This document shows positions 35,717 to 46,053 of a stretch of 64,000 bases of DNA, one piece after another (position 1 is the first letter of the stretch; each line of letters starts with the position of its first letter). The notes beneath the pieces were generated by a model that had not been told where the DNA came from, did not search any database, and worked only from the letters and a program-made list of their open reading frames with translations. This stretch comes from Promethearchaeota archaeon. GTDB taxonomy: Archaea > Asgardarchaeota > Lokiarchaeia > Sigyniarchaeales > SOKP01. The DNA lies in the NCBI GenBank assembly GCA_016840085.1, contig JAEOTA010000014.1:1-64000 (forward strand). Reading direction: 5' to 3'. The position numbers were made by a program, and so were the translations under genes.

Positions 35717-36595
35717 ATGCCATATAAAATATTAAAAAAAATTCGACTTGGCAATAGTGGTACTTTATATGAAATTGATATCGATGCTCCATTAATTGCT
35801 ATGAAAGCATTTGCAGGCAATTTTGTATTAATTCGAATTAATGAGAAAGGCGAAAGAATCCCTCTAACCATAGCAGATTATGATAGAGAAATGGGAATTA
35901 TTACAATTGTTTTTCAAGTCGTTGGAAAATCTACATTATTACTTTCTCATCAAAACGTCGGTGATGAAATCTTAGATGTTGTTGGACCATTGGGGAACAA
36001 GCTCCATATTGAAAAGTATGACAATCCAATAATTATAATTGGTGGTGGTGTTGGTATTGCTTCTTGTTTTCCTCAAGCAAAGGAATTGAAGCAAGCAAGT
36101 AATAGGATCATTTCGATATTAGGGGCTAGAACTAAAGATCTTTTGTTTTGGAAAGATAAAATGGCTAAAGTTTGTGAACAAGTAATTATCTGTACTAATG
36201 ATGGAAGTGAAGGCATAAAAGGATTTGTGACATATCCCCTAAGAAAAATACTCACAGAAGAAAAAATAAGTTTAGTTATTGCTATTGGTCCTATGATAAT
36301 GATGAAAAACGTTGCAGAACTAACAAGTGGTATTGAAGGGTTACCAAAAGTAAAGACTAATGTATCACTAAATACTATAATGATAGATGGTACAGGCATG
36401 TGTGGAGGGTGTCGATTCCCTTCAAAAGATGGAGAGATCCATTTTGCTTGTGTTGAAGGTCCAGATGTTGATGGGCATATAGTTGATTTTGATATTCTGT
36501 TAAACAGAGAAAAGAGATTTACGGAGCATGAAAAAAAATCTTTTGAATTATATAAAAAAGAATGTAAAATCCTAAAAGAATTTGAAACTAATTAA
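35717..36595 (+). CDS. nfnA: NADH-dependent ferredoxin:NADP+ oxidoreductase subunit A (NfnA/SudB-like)
   Basis: A 292-residue ferredoxin-NADP reductase-fold subunit. It has an N-terminal FAD-binding barrel (FAGNFVLIRINEKGERIPLTI), a nucleotide-binding domain with IIGGGVGIASCFPQAK, and a C-terminal [2Fe-2S] motif DGTGMCGGCRF ... HFACVEGPDVDGH. These match the small subunit of electron-bifurcating NfnAB and the sulfide dehydrogenase/GltA-associated subunit. The partner gene follows after 20 bases. Pyrimidine PyrK is a related alternative, but the partner makes NfnA far more likely. A palindrome at 35589 may control the operon. Confidence 0.92.
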   Translation: MPYKILKKIRLGNSGTLYEIDIDAPLIAMKAFAGNFVLIRINEKGERIPLTIADYDREMGIITIVFQVVGKSTLLLSHQNVGDEILDVVGPLGNKLHIEKYDNPIIIIGGGVGIASCFPQAKELKQASNRIISILGARTKDLLFWKDKMAKVCEQVIICTNDGSEGIKGFVTYPLRKILTEEKISLVIAIGPMIMMKNVAELTSGIEGLPKVKTNVSLNTIMIDGTGMCGGCRFPSKDGEIHFACVEGPDVDGHIVDFDILLNREKRFTEHEKKSFELYKKECKILKEFETN

Positions 36596-36615
36596 AAATC
36601 TAAAAAGGGACTTCT

Positions 36616-38010
36616 ATGGCAAAAATACCACCAAGACAAAAAATGAGGGAGCAAAACCCTAATAGTAGAATATATAATTTTCAAGAAGTTGCACAGGGCT
36701 TCACTAAAGAAATGGCTATAAAAGAAGCTGAGAGATGTCTACAATGTGATGAACCTAAGTGTATAAATGGATGTCCTGTTAATATTGATATTCCAAAATT
36801 CATTAGACTCATTAAAGAAAATGATTATTTAGAAGCAATTCGGAGCATTAAAGAATACAATATATTACCTGCTATATGTGGTAGAGTCTGTCCTCAAGAA
36901 ATTCAGTGTGAGAAAGCATGTATTCTTAGTAAAAAGTGGGACCCGGTTGCGATCGGGGCTCTTGAGAGATTTTTAGCAGATTGGGAAAGAAAAAATCAAT
37001 TAAAAGAATGTCCCGATTGTGAGGTTCCAAATCATATTAAAGTTGCTGTTATTGGTTCAGGTCCCGCAAGTTTAACTTGTGCTGCAGACCTCGCTAAATA
37101 TGGATTTGATGTAACCATCTTTGAAGCATTTCACACAGGTGGAGGTGTTTTAGTTTATGGTATTCCAGAATTTAGGCTCCCCAAAGAAATTGTTGAGAAT
37201 GAGATAGAAACCTTGAAAATGTTAGGTGTAAAAATTGAATATAACATTATTATTGGCAAAACTTTAACTATTAATGATTTAAAGAATATGGGTTTTATGG
37301 CTATTTTTATAGGTGTAGGGGCGGGTGTACCTTTAATACCCAAGATCCCTGGATTAAATCTAAATAGTGTTCTTACTGCAAATGAGTTTCTTACTAGAAC
37401 AAATTTAATGAAAGCCTATAAATTTCCAGAATATGACACCCCTATAAAAATTGGAAAAATTGTTATTGTTGTCGGTGGTGGAAATACAGCTTTGGATTCT
37501 GCACGTGTTGCCCTAAGACTTGGTGCTGAAAAAGTAATAATAGCATATAGAAGAAGTGAAGCTGAAATGCCCGCAAGAAAGGAAGAATATCACCATGCTG
37601 TAGAAGAAGGGATAGAATTCAAATTTTTAACCAATCCTGTAAAAATTTTAGGAGATAAAGACAGCAATGTGAAAGAAATTGAATTTATTAAAATGGAATT
37701 AGGAGAATATGATGAATCTGGACGGCGAAGACCTATTCCTATAGAGAATTCAGAATTCAAAATAAAATGTGATACAGTGATTTTAGCGATTGGTGCCCTC
37801 GCAAATCCAATACTAATAAAATCTATTCCCGAAATAAAATTAAATAAAAGGGGCTATATCCAAGTGGATGAAAACGGAATGACTAATATAGAAGGTATTT
37901 TTGCGGGGGGAGATATTGTATCAGGATCAGCAACTGTCATAAGTGCTATGGGTGCTGGACGTAAAGCAGCTGAGGCAATAAATCGATATTTAAAGTCGAG
38001 TTTAGAATAA
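36616..38010 (+). CDS. nfnB: NADH-dependent ferredoxin:NADP+ oxidoreductase subunit B (NfnB/SudA-like)
   Basis: A 464-residue flavoprotein. The N-terminal region carries cysteines 41, 44, 49 and 53 (CLQCDEPKCINGCP) and a further set in ICGRVCPQEIQCEKAC, the two [4Fe-4S] clusters of the GltD/NfnB family. They are followed by FAD-binding VAVIGSGPASLTCAADL, NADPH-binding IVVVGGGNTALDSARVALR and the final IEGIFAGGDIV. Together with NfnA it would move electrons between NADH, NADPH and ferredoxin. It precedes three glutamate dehydrogenases, so it could balance the NAD(P)H they form. Confidence 0.93.
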   Translation: MAKIPPRQKMREQNPNSRIYNFQEVAQGFTKEMAIKEAERCLQCDEPKCINGCPVNIDIPKFIRLIKENDYLEAIRSIKEYNILPAICGRVCPQEIQCEKACILSKKWDPVAIGALERFLADWERKNQLKECPDCEVPNHIKVAVIGSGPASLTCAADLAKYGFDVTIFEAFHTGGGVLVYGIPEFRLPKEIVENEIETLKMLGVKIEYNIIIGKTLTINDLKNMGFMAIFIGVGAGVPLIPKIPGLNLNSVLTANEFLTRTNLMKAYKFPEYDTPIKIGKIVIVVGGGNTALDSARVALRLGAEKVIIAYRRSEAEMPARKEEYHHAVEEGIEFKFLTNPVKILGDKDSNVKEIEFIKMELGEYDESGRRRPIPIENSEFKIKCDTVILAIGALANPILIKSIPEIKLNKRGYIQVDENGMTNIEGIFAGGDIVSGSATVISAMGAGRKAAEAINRYLKSSLE

Positions 38011-38142
38011 AATTCTTTCAGTAGACCTAGACTTTTTTATTTTTGATAAGACATAACTATTTATATTGTGAATAAAATTGAAATTTATTTAGATTGTTTA
38101 TATAAATATTAGGTTTATTGAAAAAAGACTAATATATGTGAG

Positions 38143-39399
38143 ATGAAGATGACTGAAGAATTAGATCCTTTTAAGATTTCTCAAAAACAACTGTATAAAG
38201 CCTGCACGGTTAGTGGATGTGGAAGTGAAGTGTATACTGCCTTGAGTGAACCCGAAAGATTTATTGAAGTAAAAATCCTTATGAAAATGGACGATGGTTC
38301 ATTAAAAGCTTTTAAAGGTTTTAGATCTCAATATAATTCCGCTAGAGGACCTATGAAAGGTGGTATCAGATGGCATCCTGATGAAAGCGCGTCTCTTGTG
38401 AAAGCATTATCTGCATGGATGACTTGGAAATGTGCGTGTGTAGACATTCCGTTAGGAGGCGCTAAGGGAGGCATAATTGTCAACCCGAAAGAAATGAGCG
38501 GTAGGGAACTTGAATCACTAGCTAGAAATTATATAAGGCAAATTGCAGATTTTATTGGACCGAATATTGATGTACCGGCTCCCGACGTTTACACTAATCC
38601 TCAGATCATGGCTTACATGATGGATGAGTACGAAAAAATCATGCGAGTGCATGCGCCCTCAGCTATTACGGGTAAACCTTTGCCGTTAGGTGGTAGTGCA
38701 GGCAGATTAATCGCTACAGCTAAAGGAGGTTCTTTCTGTATTAGAGAAGCGGCAAAAGACATCGGATTGAATCTAAATGAAGCGAAGGTCGTCATACAAG
38801 GATTTGGAAATGCAGGTTCGTGGGCTTCAAAAATTTTGATTCGGGATTTTAATTGTAAGGTAATTGCGGTATCTGATTCTAAGGGAGGAATATATAACAA
38901 AAATGGGCTTGATCCAAATAAAGTTATAGATCATAAAGAAAAAACATCTACAGTATTAGGTGTAAAAGAGACTCAAGAGATTACAAATGAAGAATTATTA
39001 GAATTAGAGTGTGATATATTAATTCCTGCCGCGTTAGAAAATGTTATTACGAAAAAAAACGTAAATAATGTACATTGTAAAATCCTCGCAGAACTTGCAA
39101 ATGGGCCAACTACGCCTGAGGCAGATGAGGTTTTATTTAATAATGGGATTCTCGTAATTCCTGATTTTTTATGTAATGCGGGAGGCGTTACTGTTTCATA
39201 TTTAGAAATGGTTCAAGGCTATTATCAATACTTTTGGTCTGAAGACGAGGTACTTGCAGCTTTAGATCGTACGATGACTAAAGCATACCATGAAACTGTT
39301 GAAAAAGCAAAAGAATATAATACTCACAACCGACTAGGTGCTTATACAATAGCAGTTGATAGAGTTATAAATGCTATGGAATTACGCGGTTGGATATAA
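38143..39399 (+). CDS. Glutamate dehydrogenase paralog 1
   Basis: A 418-residue Glu/Leu/Phe/Val dehydrogenase: 2-oxoglutarate + ammonia + NAD(P)H to and from glutamate. The active-site lysines lie in GPMKGGIRW (Lys72) and PLGGAKGG (Lys108), and the catalytic aspartate in VPAPDVYT. The dinucleotide-binding loop is [10 protein letters not shown]. The second residue after the fingerprint differs from paralogs 2 and 3, and the N-terminus is the most divergent of the three. The ATG at 38143 lies in a short AT-rich gap after nfnB (132 bases), so it may have its own promoter. Confidence 0.93.
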   Translation: MKMTEELDPFKISQKQLYKACTVSGCGSEVYTALSEPERFIEVKILMKMDDGSLKAFKGFRSQYNSARGPMKGGIRWHPDESASLVKALSAWMTWKCACVDIPLGGAKGGIIVNPKEMSGRELESLARNYIRQIADFIGPNIDVPAPDVYTNPQIMAYMMDEYEKIMRVHAPSAITGKPLPLGGSAGRLIATAKGGSFCIREAAKDIGLNLNEAKVVIQGFGNAGSWASKILIRDFNCKVIAVSDSKGGIYNKNGLDPNKVIDHKEKTSTVLGVKETQEITNEELLELECDILIPAALENVITKKNVNNVHCKILAELANGPTTPEADEVLFNNGILVIPDFLCNAGGVTVSYLEMVQGYYQYFWSEDEVLAALDRTMTKAYHETVEKAKEYNTHNRLGAYTIAVDRVINAMELRGWI

Positions 39400-39563
39400 T
39401 TAGAATAAAAATTGCTGAAAAATTTTTATAAATTTATAGGATTTATTAGACAAATTACTAATTTTTTATTACTATTTCTTAATATTATTAAAAAAAATTT
39501 AATTTTAAATATTTATCAAAATATTAGCTAATTATAATAGAAATAATTCGTGTTGTAAAAATT

Positions 39564-40817
39564 TTGATTGATATTAATCCGTTTGAAAGTGCTAAAAAGA
39601 AACTAGATATTGCTGCAAGATTAATAGATCTAAATTCAAACACTTTAGAATATCTAAAAAAAGTAGAGAGAGCATTAATCGTTTCTATTCCTATTCTTAT
39701 GGATGACGGTTCTCTTAAAATTTTTGAAGGATATAGGGTTCATCACTCAACCTTAAGAGGTCCAGCAAAAGGAGGTATAAGATATTCTCCAGATGTTACC
39801 CTTGACGAAATTAAAGCTTTAGCGTTTTTAATGACCTTTAAAACAAGTCTTTTAAACTTACCTTTTGGAGGTTCTAAAGGTGGTGTTTGTATAGATACTA
39901 AAAAATTTTCGAATAGTGAATTAGAAAAATTAACTAGAAGATATACTGCTGAGATTATTAATATGATTGGCCCCGATATAGATATTCCGGCACCAGATAT
40001 GTATACAGATTCAACAATTATGGCTTGGATCATGGATACATATAGTATGCAAAAAGGACGAACTATTCCGGGTGTGGTAACTGGTAAACCTATTGAAATT
40101 GGAGGTTCTGTAGGAAGAATTGAAGCCCCTGGAACAGGAATAACATATTTGCTAGATCACTTGTGTCAGAGATTAAATTATGATTTAACAAAAATGAAAG
40201 TTGTAATCCAAGGGTTTGGGAAAGTAGGATCTGTTGTTGCTAAGCAATTATGTACAACAAATTGTAATATAATTGCAGTTTCTGAAAAAGAGGGGGGAAT
40301 ATTTTCGCCGGATGGCTTAGATATTGACGATTTAATTTCATGGAAACAACAGGGAAATCTATTAAAAGATTATGAAGGAAAAAATATTAATCCAATAACT
40401 AATGATGACTTACTAAAAACTAAATGCGATGTTTTAATTCCTGCTGCTGTTGAAAATCAAATATATAGCAAAAATGCGGATAAAATCGATTGCAAAATTA
40501 TATTGGAGGGTGCAAATAGTCCAACAACATCCCAAGCAGATGCAATCTTGAATGAAAAAGGAGTAATTATCGTTCCAGATATTCTAGCAAATAGTGGGGG
40601 CGTATGTGTTTCATATTTTGAATATATACAAGACATCCACAGCTATTTTTGGGGATTAGATCGTGTTAATAGAGAAATGAAAAATATTCTCATTAAATCT
40701 TTTGAAGATGTCTATATAATTTCAAAGGAAATGCATACAACACTCAGAACAGCAGCATTTGCTATTGGAGCAAAAAGATTAGCGAAAGCACATGAATTAA
40801 GAGGTTTATTTCCATAA
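39564..40817 (+). CDS. Glutamate dehydrogenase paralog 2
   Basis: A 417-residue paralog, closest to paralog 3. The start is TTG at 39564 (IDINPFESAKKKLD), which aligns with paralog 3. Active-site lysines are in GPAKGGIRYS and FGGSKGG, and the aspartate in IPAPDMYT. The following residue is TDST where paralogs 1 and 3 have TNPQ and TNAQ, and GGSKGG replaces GGAKGG. The substrate pocket may therefore differ, so other amino acids (leucine, phenylalanine) are possible. The loop GFGKVGSVVA replaces GFGNVGGWIA. It follows paralog 1 after 164 bases. Confidence 0.88.
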   Translation: MIDINPFESAKKKLDIAARLIDLNSNTLEYLKKVERALIVSIPILMDDGSLKIFEGYRVHHSTLRGPAKGGIRYSPDVTLDEIKALAFLMTFKTSLLNLPFGGSKGGVCIDTKKFSNSELEKLTRRYTAEIINMIGPDIDIPAPDMYTDSTIMAWIMDTYSMQKGRTIPGVVTGKPIEIGGSVGRIEAPGTGITYLLDHLCQRLNYDLTKMKVVIQGFGKVGSVVAKQLCTTNCNIIAVSEKEGGIFSPDGLDIDDLISWKQQGNLLKDYEGKNINPITNDDLLKTKCDVLIPAAVENQIYSKNADKIDCKIILEGANSPTTSQADAILNEKGVIIVPDILANSGGVCVSYFEYIQDIHSYFWGLDRVNREMKNILIKSFEDVYIISKEMHTTLRTAAFAIGAKRLAKAHELRGLFP

Positions 40818-40983
40818 TCTTTTATAATCAAATCTTAAAGATTGATTAAATCTGTGATTTAAATAAATTTTAATATGATTAAAAAGGTATTTCAAAAAAA
40901 AATAAGTAAAGGTTACCAGAAAAAAAATCTAAAAATACAGTTTAAGAAATTGAATAATATTAAAAATATTGGAGTTAAATAAG

Positions 40984-42234
40984 ATGGAAATAAATCCTTT
41001 TGAAATAGTCCAAAAACAGATAGATGTAGTCTTAGAAGAAATAAGCTTAGATCCTAATACTGGTCAGTTTTTAAGAAGAATCGAGCGTTCATTAATAGTT
41101 TCGATCCCAATTATGATGGATGATGGGAAAATGAAAATTTTTGAAGGATATAGAGTACATCATTCTACAATACGAGGACCAGGAAAGGGAGGTATAAGAT
41201 ATTCTCCACATGTTAATCTCGATGAAGTAAAAGCTCTAGCAACTTGGATGACATGGAAAACAAGCCTTTTAAACTTACCTTTAGGAGGCGCTAAAGGAGG
41301 TATATGTGTGGATCCCATGAAATTATCTAAAAGAGAATTAGAAAGATTAACAAGAAGATATACAGCTGAAATAATTAATATTATTGGACCGGATATAGAT
41401 ATTCCTGCTCCTGATATGAATACTAATGCTCAAGTTATGGCATGGATTATGGATGTATATAGCATGCAAAAAGGAAGAACAATTCCAGGAGTTGTGACCG
41501 GAAAACCTATTGAAATAGGTGGATCTGTGGGTAGAGAAAGTGCTACGGGTATGGGTATGTTTTATGTGCTTCAAGCATCATGCAATAAATTAGATATTGA
41601 TTTAAAATCGATGAGGATTATAATTCAAGGATTTGGTAATGTTGGAGGTTGGATTGCTAATATATTATATGAAAATGGTAGTAAAATTCTTGCAGTTTCA
41701 GATATATCAGGCGGAATTTTTTCTGAAAATGGGCTTAATATTAAAGAATTATTAGAATGGAGAAACCAAGGAAAATTATTGAAAGATTTTCAAAAAAATA
41801 ATCATAAGCATATTACAAATGAAGAATTACTTACACAAGAGTGTGATGTTTTGATTCCAGCAGCCTTAGAGAATCAAATAACTGAAATTAATGCCGATAA
41901 AATAAATTGCAAGATTGTATTAGAAGGCGCAAACGGCCCTACAACTCCAGATGCGGATAAAATTCTCTATAATAAAGGAATCTATGTAATTCCTGATATT
42001 TTAGCTAATTCTGGTGGTGTTTGCGTATCTTATTTTGAATATATTCAAGATATTCATAGTTACTTTTGGGATTTAGACCGTGTGAATCAAGAACTTAAAA
42101 AGATCATTGTAGACGCATTTGAGAGCGTATATAGTGTCTCAAAAGAAAGAAATCTGCCCTTAAGGACAGCCGCTTATATAATTGCCCTTTCTCGTGTAGC
42201 AAAAGCCATTGAATTAAGAGGTATTTTTCCATAA
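40984..42234 (+). CDS. Glutamate dehydrogenase paralog 3
   Basis: A 416-residue paralog. I start it at ATG 40984, because GGAG at 40971-40974 is an ideal ribosome-binding site there and the sequence MEINPFEIVQKQ matches paralog 2; an upstream in-frame TTG at 40969 has no such support. The catalytic motifs [18 protein letters not shown] and PAPDMNT are intact, and the dinucleotide loop is QGFGNVGGWIA. It ends 77 bases before the Rab-like GTPase gene. The tandem set of three and NfnAB suggest specialised use of glutamate and related amino acids as catabolic substrates. Confidence 0.93.
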   Translation: MEINPFEIVQKQIDVVLEEISLDPNTGQFLRRIERSLIVSIPIMMDDGKMKIFEGYRVHHSTIRGPGKGGIRYSPHVNLDEVKALATWMTWKTSLLNLPLGGAKGGICVDPMKLSKRELERLTRRYTAEIINIIGPDIDIPAPDMNTNAQVMAWIMDVYSMQKGRTIPGVVTGKPIEIGGSVGRESATGMGMFYVLQASCNKLDIDLKSMRIIIQGFGNVGGWIANILYENGSKILAVSDISGGIFSENGLNIKELLEWRNQGKLLKDFQKNNHKHITNEELLTQECDVLIPAALENQITEINADKINCKIVLEGANGPTTPDADKILYNKGIYVIPDILANSGGVCVSYFEYIQDIHSYFWDLDRVNQELKKIIVDAFESVYSVSKERNLPLRTAAYIIALSRVAKAIELRGIFP

Positions 42235-42311
42235 TTATAATTTCACTTTAGATTAAATTTAAAAATCTAATATATGATTATAAATCTAATTATAAAATTA
42301 AGATATTTAGA

Positions 42312-42839
42312 ATGGAATTATCCTTTAAAGTTATTATTGTTGGACCTGGTGCGGTTGGTAAAACAAGTTTACTAAACAGGTTTGTACATAACGAATTTAA
42401 TTTAAAATATAAATTAACTATTGGTGTTGATTTTTTAACTAAAAATTTAGAATATAAACCATCAAAATTTGCTAAACTCCAAATATGGGATATAGGAGGT
42501 CAAGAAAGATTCAAATTTTTACATCGTAGCTTTTATGATGGTGCTTTTGGTGCATTGCTTGTATTTGATCTTTCAAGACAACATACATTTTCACGTATGA
42601 AAATTTGGCTTTCAGAAATGCGTAGTATTGTTTTAAATGATATACCTAAAGTAATAATAGGGAATAAATCTGATTTAATTCCTGAAATTGGTCAGATTAT
42701 AGATCGGAATGAAGTAGAAAAATATGCAAAAAATGAAGGTTGTTTATATATTGAGACCTCAGCTAAAACGGGGGACAATGTTGAAAAAGCTTTTCTCGAA
42801 CTTACGAATCACATAGTAAAAAAGGAAGAGAAAAAATAA
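42312..42839 (+). CDS. Rab/Ras-like small GTPase (eukaryotic-type)
   Basis: A 175-residue GTPase with all five G boxes: P-loop GPGAVGKTS (residues 11-19), TIGVDF (switch I region), DIGGQERF (60-67), GNKSDL (117-122) and TSAKTG (149-154). The order, spacing and FYDGAFGALLVFDLSR segment resemble Rab-family proteins rather than bacterial MglA. It ends KKEEKK with no C-terminal cysteine, so it is not prenylated in the eukaryotic manner. Such GTPases are greatly expanded in Asgard archaea. The next gene cluster encodes longin-like and other Asgard-type proteins on the opposite strand. Confidence 0.94.
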   Translation: MELSFKVIIVGPGAVGKTSLLNRFVHNEFNLKYKLTIGVDFLTKNLEYKPSKFAKLQIWDIGGQERFKFLHRSFYDGAFGALLVFDLSRQHTFSRMKIWLSEMRSIVLNDIPKVIIGNKSDLIPEIGQIIDRNEVEKYAKNEGCLYIETSAKTGDNVEKAFLELTNHIVKKEEKK

Positions 42840-42899
42840 AGAGAAATGCGAAGTAATGCAAGGTAATTTTATTTTTTAATATCTTCTCTCTTTTATTTA

Positions 42900-44204
42900 T
42901 TAAACAAAAATTGCGGTTAAAATCATTAAGTAGATCGCTGCTAGTCCAATATGTATGAAAGCAAAAATAGCTCCAGTAATAAGTAAGCGTTTATAGTTTA
43001 GATTATCTACACCTGAATCTTGAGCAATTTTTAAAGTCATCATATCACAAGCAGCACCTTGAGGAATAATATTTCCCCCAAGATTTATACCAATTATAAA
43101 AGCAAATAATAAAGGGACTGATTCAAAATTAAAAGGGGCTGCCATTAATGTCATGATTATGGTACTAAAAATTAATGCAGTTGGAGTATTCGCAACAAAC
43201 CCACTCACAAAACTTATAATTATTAAAATCAAGAATGATAAGAGTATTGGATTCAATTCTTGAAAAGGTAAATTTGCAAAAATTTCGGTAAATCCAGCTT
43301 GAACTAAACATTCTATAACTACGTACAGTGAAATAAAGAAGAATATTATTTCCCATTCAATATCTTTTAAAAGTTCACTCATAGGTTTTTTAGTAAACTT
43401 CCTATTGACTAGGACTAAAATTAAAGTCGAAACAACAGCAGTTAAATATAAAGGCACAGGTAATGCAACAAATAAAATAATCGTTATAATAATAGCTATG
43501 CTATTAAGATAAAACATCTTTTTATTTTTTATCATAACATCTGTGTCTATTAAATCTATGACAAATCTCTTCTGTTGTTCCTCTATTTTTGGTTCTTTTG
43601 AAAGAATAAACCTATCTAATAAAAATATGGTTAAAAAAAGTAGTAAAAATGAAAAAATCCAAAAATATTGAATAAAGTAAAGTGTATCAAGGTTAAAAGC
43701 CGTTGAGATGATAATATTTTCCCCACTTGAAAACGGAGTAATGATTGATCCAATATTTATACAGATTGTCATTCCTAAAAGATATGTCCCAGATCTTATT
43801 TTTAAGAAGTTACAGAGACGGATTACAATAGGCGCTAATATTAACACGACAACAACATCGCTTATAATAGCTGCTAATAGTGTTGTTATTATACATAGAA
43901 GCCAAAAGAAGATTCTTTGATCTCCCTTTGATATTTTAAAAAGTTTCACGGCAACATATTCTAAAATATTAGAATCCTGAGCAATTTTTGTTATAATGCT
44001 CATACTTAATATTATAATAATTGCGGGCCATTCAATACTAATAATAAATACTTCTAAATCTGTTCCCTTTACCAAAAATGTAATTGAAGCCGCTATAAAA
44101 CAACATAAAAGGGAGATCGCGACGAAATCTAGATTGGGTCTCGTATAACTTAGAATAATAATTCCGAAAATAACAAATATTATTATTAATAATACAAGAT
44201 CCAT
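42900..44204 (-). CDS. SLC13/ArsB-NhaD superfamily anion or ion permease
   Basis: A 434-residue membrane protein with about 11 predicted helices. Two related helical repeats are visible: IISDVVVVLILAPIVIRL with NIGSIITPFSSGENIIIS in the first half, and FVANTPTALIFSTIIMTL with GINLGGNIIPQGAACDMM in the second. Re-entrant NxGxxxTP- and GGNIxPQG-like loops are typical of the ion-transporter superfamily (ArsB, NhaD, CitT). The substrate is unknown: arsenite, Na+/H+ or organic anions are options. It is convergent with the GTPase gene (60-base gap) and transcribed alone. Confidence 0.82.
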   Translation of the reverse strand: MDLVLLIIIFVIFGIIILSYTRPNLDFVAISLLCCFIAASITFLVKGTDLEVFIISIEWPAIIIILSMSIITKIAQDSNILEYVAVKLFKISKGDQRIFFWLLCIITTLLAAIISDVVVVLILAPIVIRLCNFLKIRSGTYLLGMTICINIGSIITPFSSGENIIISTAFNLDTLYFIQYFWIFSFLLLFLTIFLLDRFILSKEPKIEEQQKRFVIDLIDTDVMIKNKKMFYLNSIAIIITIILFVALPVPLYLTAVVSTLILVLVNRKFTKKPMSELLKDIEWEIIFFFISLYVVIECLVQAGFTEIFANLPFQELNPILLSFLILIIISFVSGFVANTPTALIFSTIIMTLMAAPFNFESVPLLFAFIIGINLGGNIIPQGAACDMMTLKIAQDSGVDNLNYKRLLITGAIFAFIHIGLAAIYLMILTAIFV

Positions 44205-44386
44205 TCTAATTTAAAGTGATATTTGTAGAATTAATTAATATTGTAAATAAACAGCGTTTAATAAATCTAATTAAAATCTATAGCTTTTAATTTTAAGGTA
44301 AATACGTTAACGAATTTAATGAATTTGATAATTTCTTTTTGTTAATTCTTTTTACTAATTAAAAATTTGAAAATGTTAATCGAAAA

Positions 44387-45232
44387 TTATTTTACTAAGA
44401 AAAGTTTGATCAGAAAAATGAATAAATTCAAATCGTTTAAGAGATTAAAATTAGATAAAATATAGTCAAAAATATTTTCTTCAATAAAATATTTTAAACA
44501 TGTATAAAAGCCTTCTTCTTCTTTGAGGATTTCAACTATTGTTTTAATTAAGTTTATCAATTGTTTTTCAACAACAAACATATCACAGTTCATGGGGTTG
44601 ATATTAATCACGTTAACACCAGTCTTTCTCTGAAAATTAATTTTACATAATTCTGGATTTCTCTTCACAATTTCGAGTTTTTCATAATTTTTAAACATTT
44701 TTTCTATTTTTTTATAGATTTGATTTTTTTTTTTCGCGGATAAATGGCCTTCAATGACATTAATCACTAAATTTAATATTTGTTGAAAAATCCCTAACAT
44801 ATCAAAAAATTCAGCTATAGTTGTAACACTTTCTGCTTGTTTCCATTGGGTATAATATTCATCAATAACCTCTTCAAATGGTTTGTAGAGTTCTACATTA
44901 CCTGCCCATTTACTCCCCCAACGATTCTTTTCATGAGCATATTGCTGTATAAATGTGTGTCGTATTACGTCTAAACGAGCTCTTAATATATCTCCACTTA
45001 CTTCTTTAGAATCTGCACCAATAAATAATAAATTAGTGTCCTTATCTTGGATATAAGCCCATCTTAAGCCACCCATTTCAATGGAATCAATGCCTTGCTT
45101 GAACTCCACTATTGTAAACTGATTCAAGGCAGTTAATAAACCAGAAACTAGATCTTCATTTACAGGGAAATCCATATATGGTTTATAGACTAATGTTATT
45201 CCAGAGTCAGACTCAAGTACCCAAATATTCAT
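44387..45232 (-). CDS. Probable longin-like domain protein
   Basis: A 281-residue protein. The N-terminal 100 residues (GITLVYKPYMDFPVNEDLVSG, then GGLRWAYIQDKDTNLLFIGA) read like the longin/roadblock-type alpha/beta domain common in Asgard archaea, with a typical amphipathic helix (RARLDVIRHTFIQQYAHEK) at its end. A helical linker follows, then a hydrophobic C-terminal stretch (LFIFLIKLFL) that could attach it to the membrane. In eukaryotes longin domains regulate vesicle traffic together with Rab GTPases, and a Rab-like GTPase gene is nearby. The assignment rests on pattern resemblance only. Confidence 0.55.
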   Translation of the reverse strand: MNIWVLESDSGITLVYKPYMDFPVNEDLVSGLLTALNQFTIVEFKQGIDSIEMGGLRWAYIQDKDTNLLFIGADSKEVSGDILRARLDVIRHTFIQQYAHEKNRWGSKWAGNVELYKPFEEVIDEYYTQWKQAESVTTIAEFFDMLGIFQQILNLVINVIEGHLSAKKKNQIYKKIEKMFKNYEKLEIVKRNPELCKINFQRKTGVNVININPMNCDMFVVEKQLINLIKTIVEILKEEEGFYTCLKYFIEENIFDYILSNFNLLNDLNLFIFLIKLFLVK

Positions 45233-45324
45233 TTTTCAACCTAAACCTACTAAAAAATCTCCATGATAAATTAAAATTGAATCTTAAATAATTTCTTCTA
45301 TTTATAATAAATGATTATTATCTA

Positions 45325-45813
45325 TTATAGATCACTAAGAGAATTTACTTTTAACCAACGTTCTAATTTTCTTAATATTTCTGTTATTTTAGTTCTTAAA
45401 GTAAGTTCTGCAGCATTTTTTCCAATTAAATTTAGAAAGTCACTACTTAACGTAAAACTTTTAATAAAAACGCCAATTTTTGATTTAGTTGGAGTTAATG
45501 TCTTAATTCTTAAATGACCCTCTAATTCTCTAACATCTTTATTATTTCTAACGTTCAGTTCAATTAACCGCCCTTTCCCTTCAGATTGTTCCCCTTTATC
45601 TTGTAAAACTAATTCTCCTTCCATTTCAACAGGAATTTTAACAATCTCATCAAATATTTTATTATATAATACATTGGGAGCAATGAATTTTGCTTCCATT
45701 TTTTTAGTGGGATTAGTAATTATCCAAAACTCTTCTTTATACAGTGCTCTAATAAAATCCTCCTTATTACAATTCTCTATTTCTACAACCTTTGAGATTA
45801 TGTTTACACTCAT
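45325..45813 (-). CDS. SRPBCC/START-like hydrophobic ligand-binding domain protein
   Basis: A 162-residue protein whose strand-helix pattern fits the helix-grip (SRPBCC) fold: N-terminal strand NIISKVVEIENCNKEDF, short helix, several strands (EGELVLQDKG, GRLIELNVRN, LEGHLRIKTLTP, KIGVFIKSF), then a long C-terminal helix (AAELTLRTKITEILRKLERWL). Such proteins bind lipids or other hydrophobic ligands. There is no membrane segment or zinc site. It lies 92 bases upstream of the longin-like gene in the same direction, and they may be co-transcribed. Function is not known. Confidence 0.5.
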   Translation of the reverse strand: MSVNIISKVVEIENCNKEDFIRALYKEEFWIITNPTKKMEAKFIAPNVLYNKIFDEIVKIPVEMEGELVLQDKGEQSEGKGRLIELNVRNNKDVRELEGHLRIKTLTPTKSKIGVFIKSFTLSSDFLNLIGKNAAELTLRTKITEILRKLERWLKVNSLSDL

Positions 45814-46053
45814 GAAAATCTAATCTCACTCTTATGTACTTAAATAATTAATATCTAGAAAACTTATAATTGTTTATATCTTTCTTCCCTTGTTTAATAT
45901 TTCTAATTATTAATAGTCCAACATTAAGAAATGCCTCAGTCTTCCTCTGATTTAATCATTTTTAAACATAAATCATAACTTAGGTATTTTCATCATAGGC
46001 ATATAAATAATTAAAAAAATAGGAATGTTTATACAAATAAATTAAGTTAATAC

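Noticed and set aside
40969..40983. TTG start of glutamate dehydrogenase 3
   Set aside because: The ATG at 40984 has GGAG at a normal distance and matches the N-terminus of paralog 2; the upstream TTG adds residues without homology.
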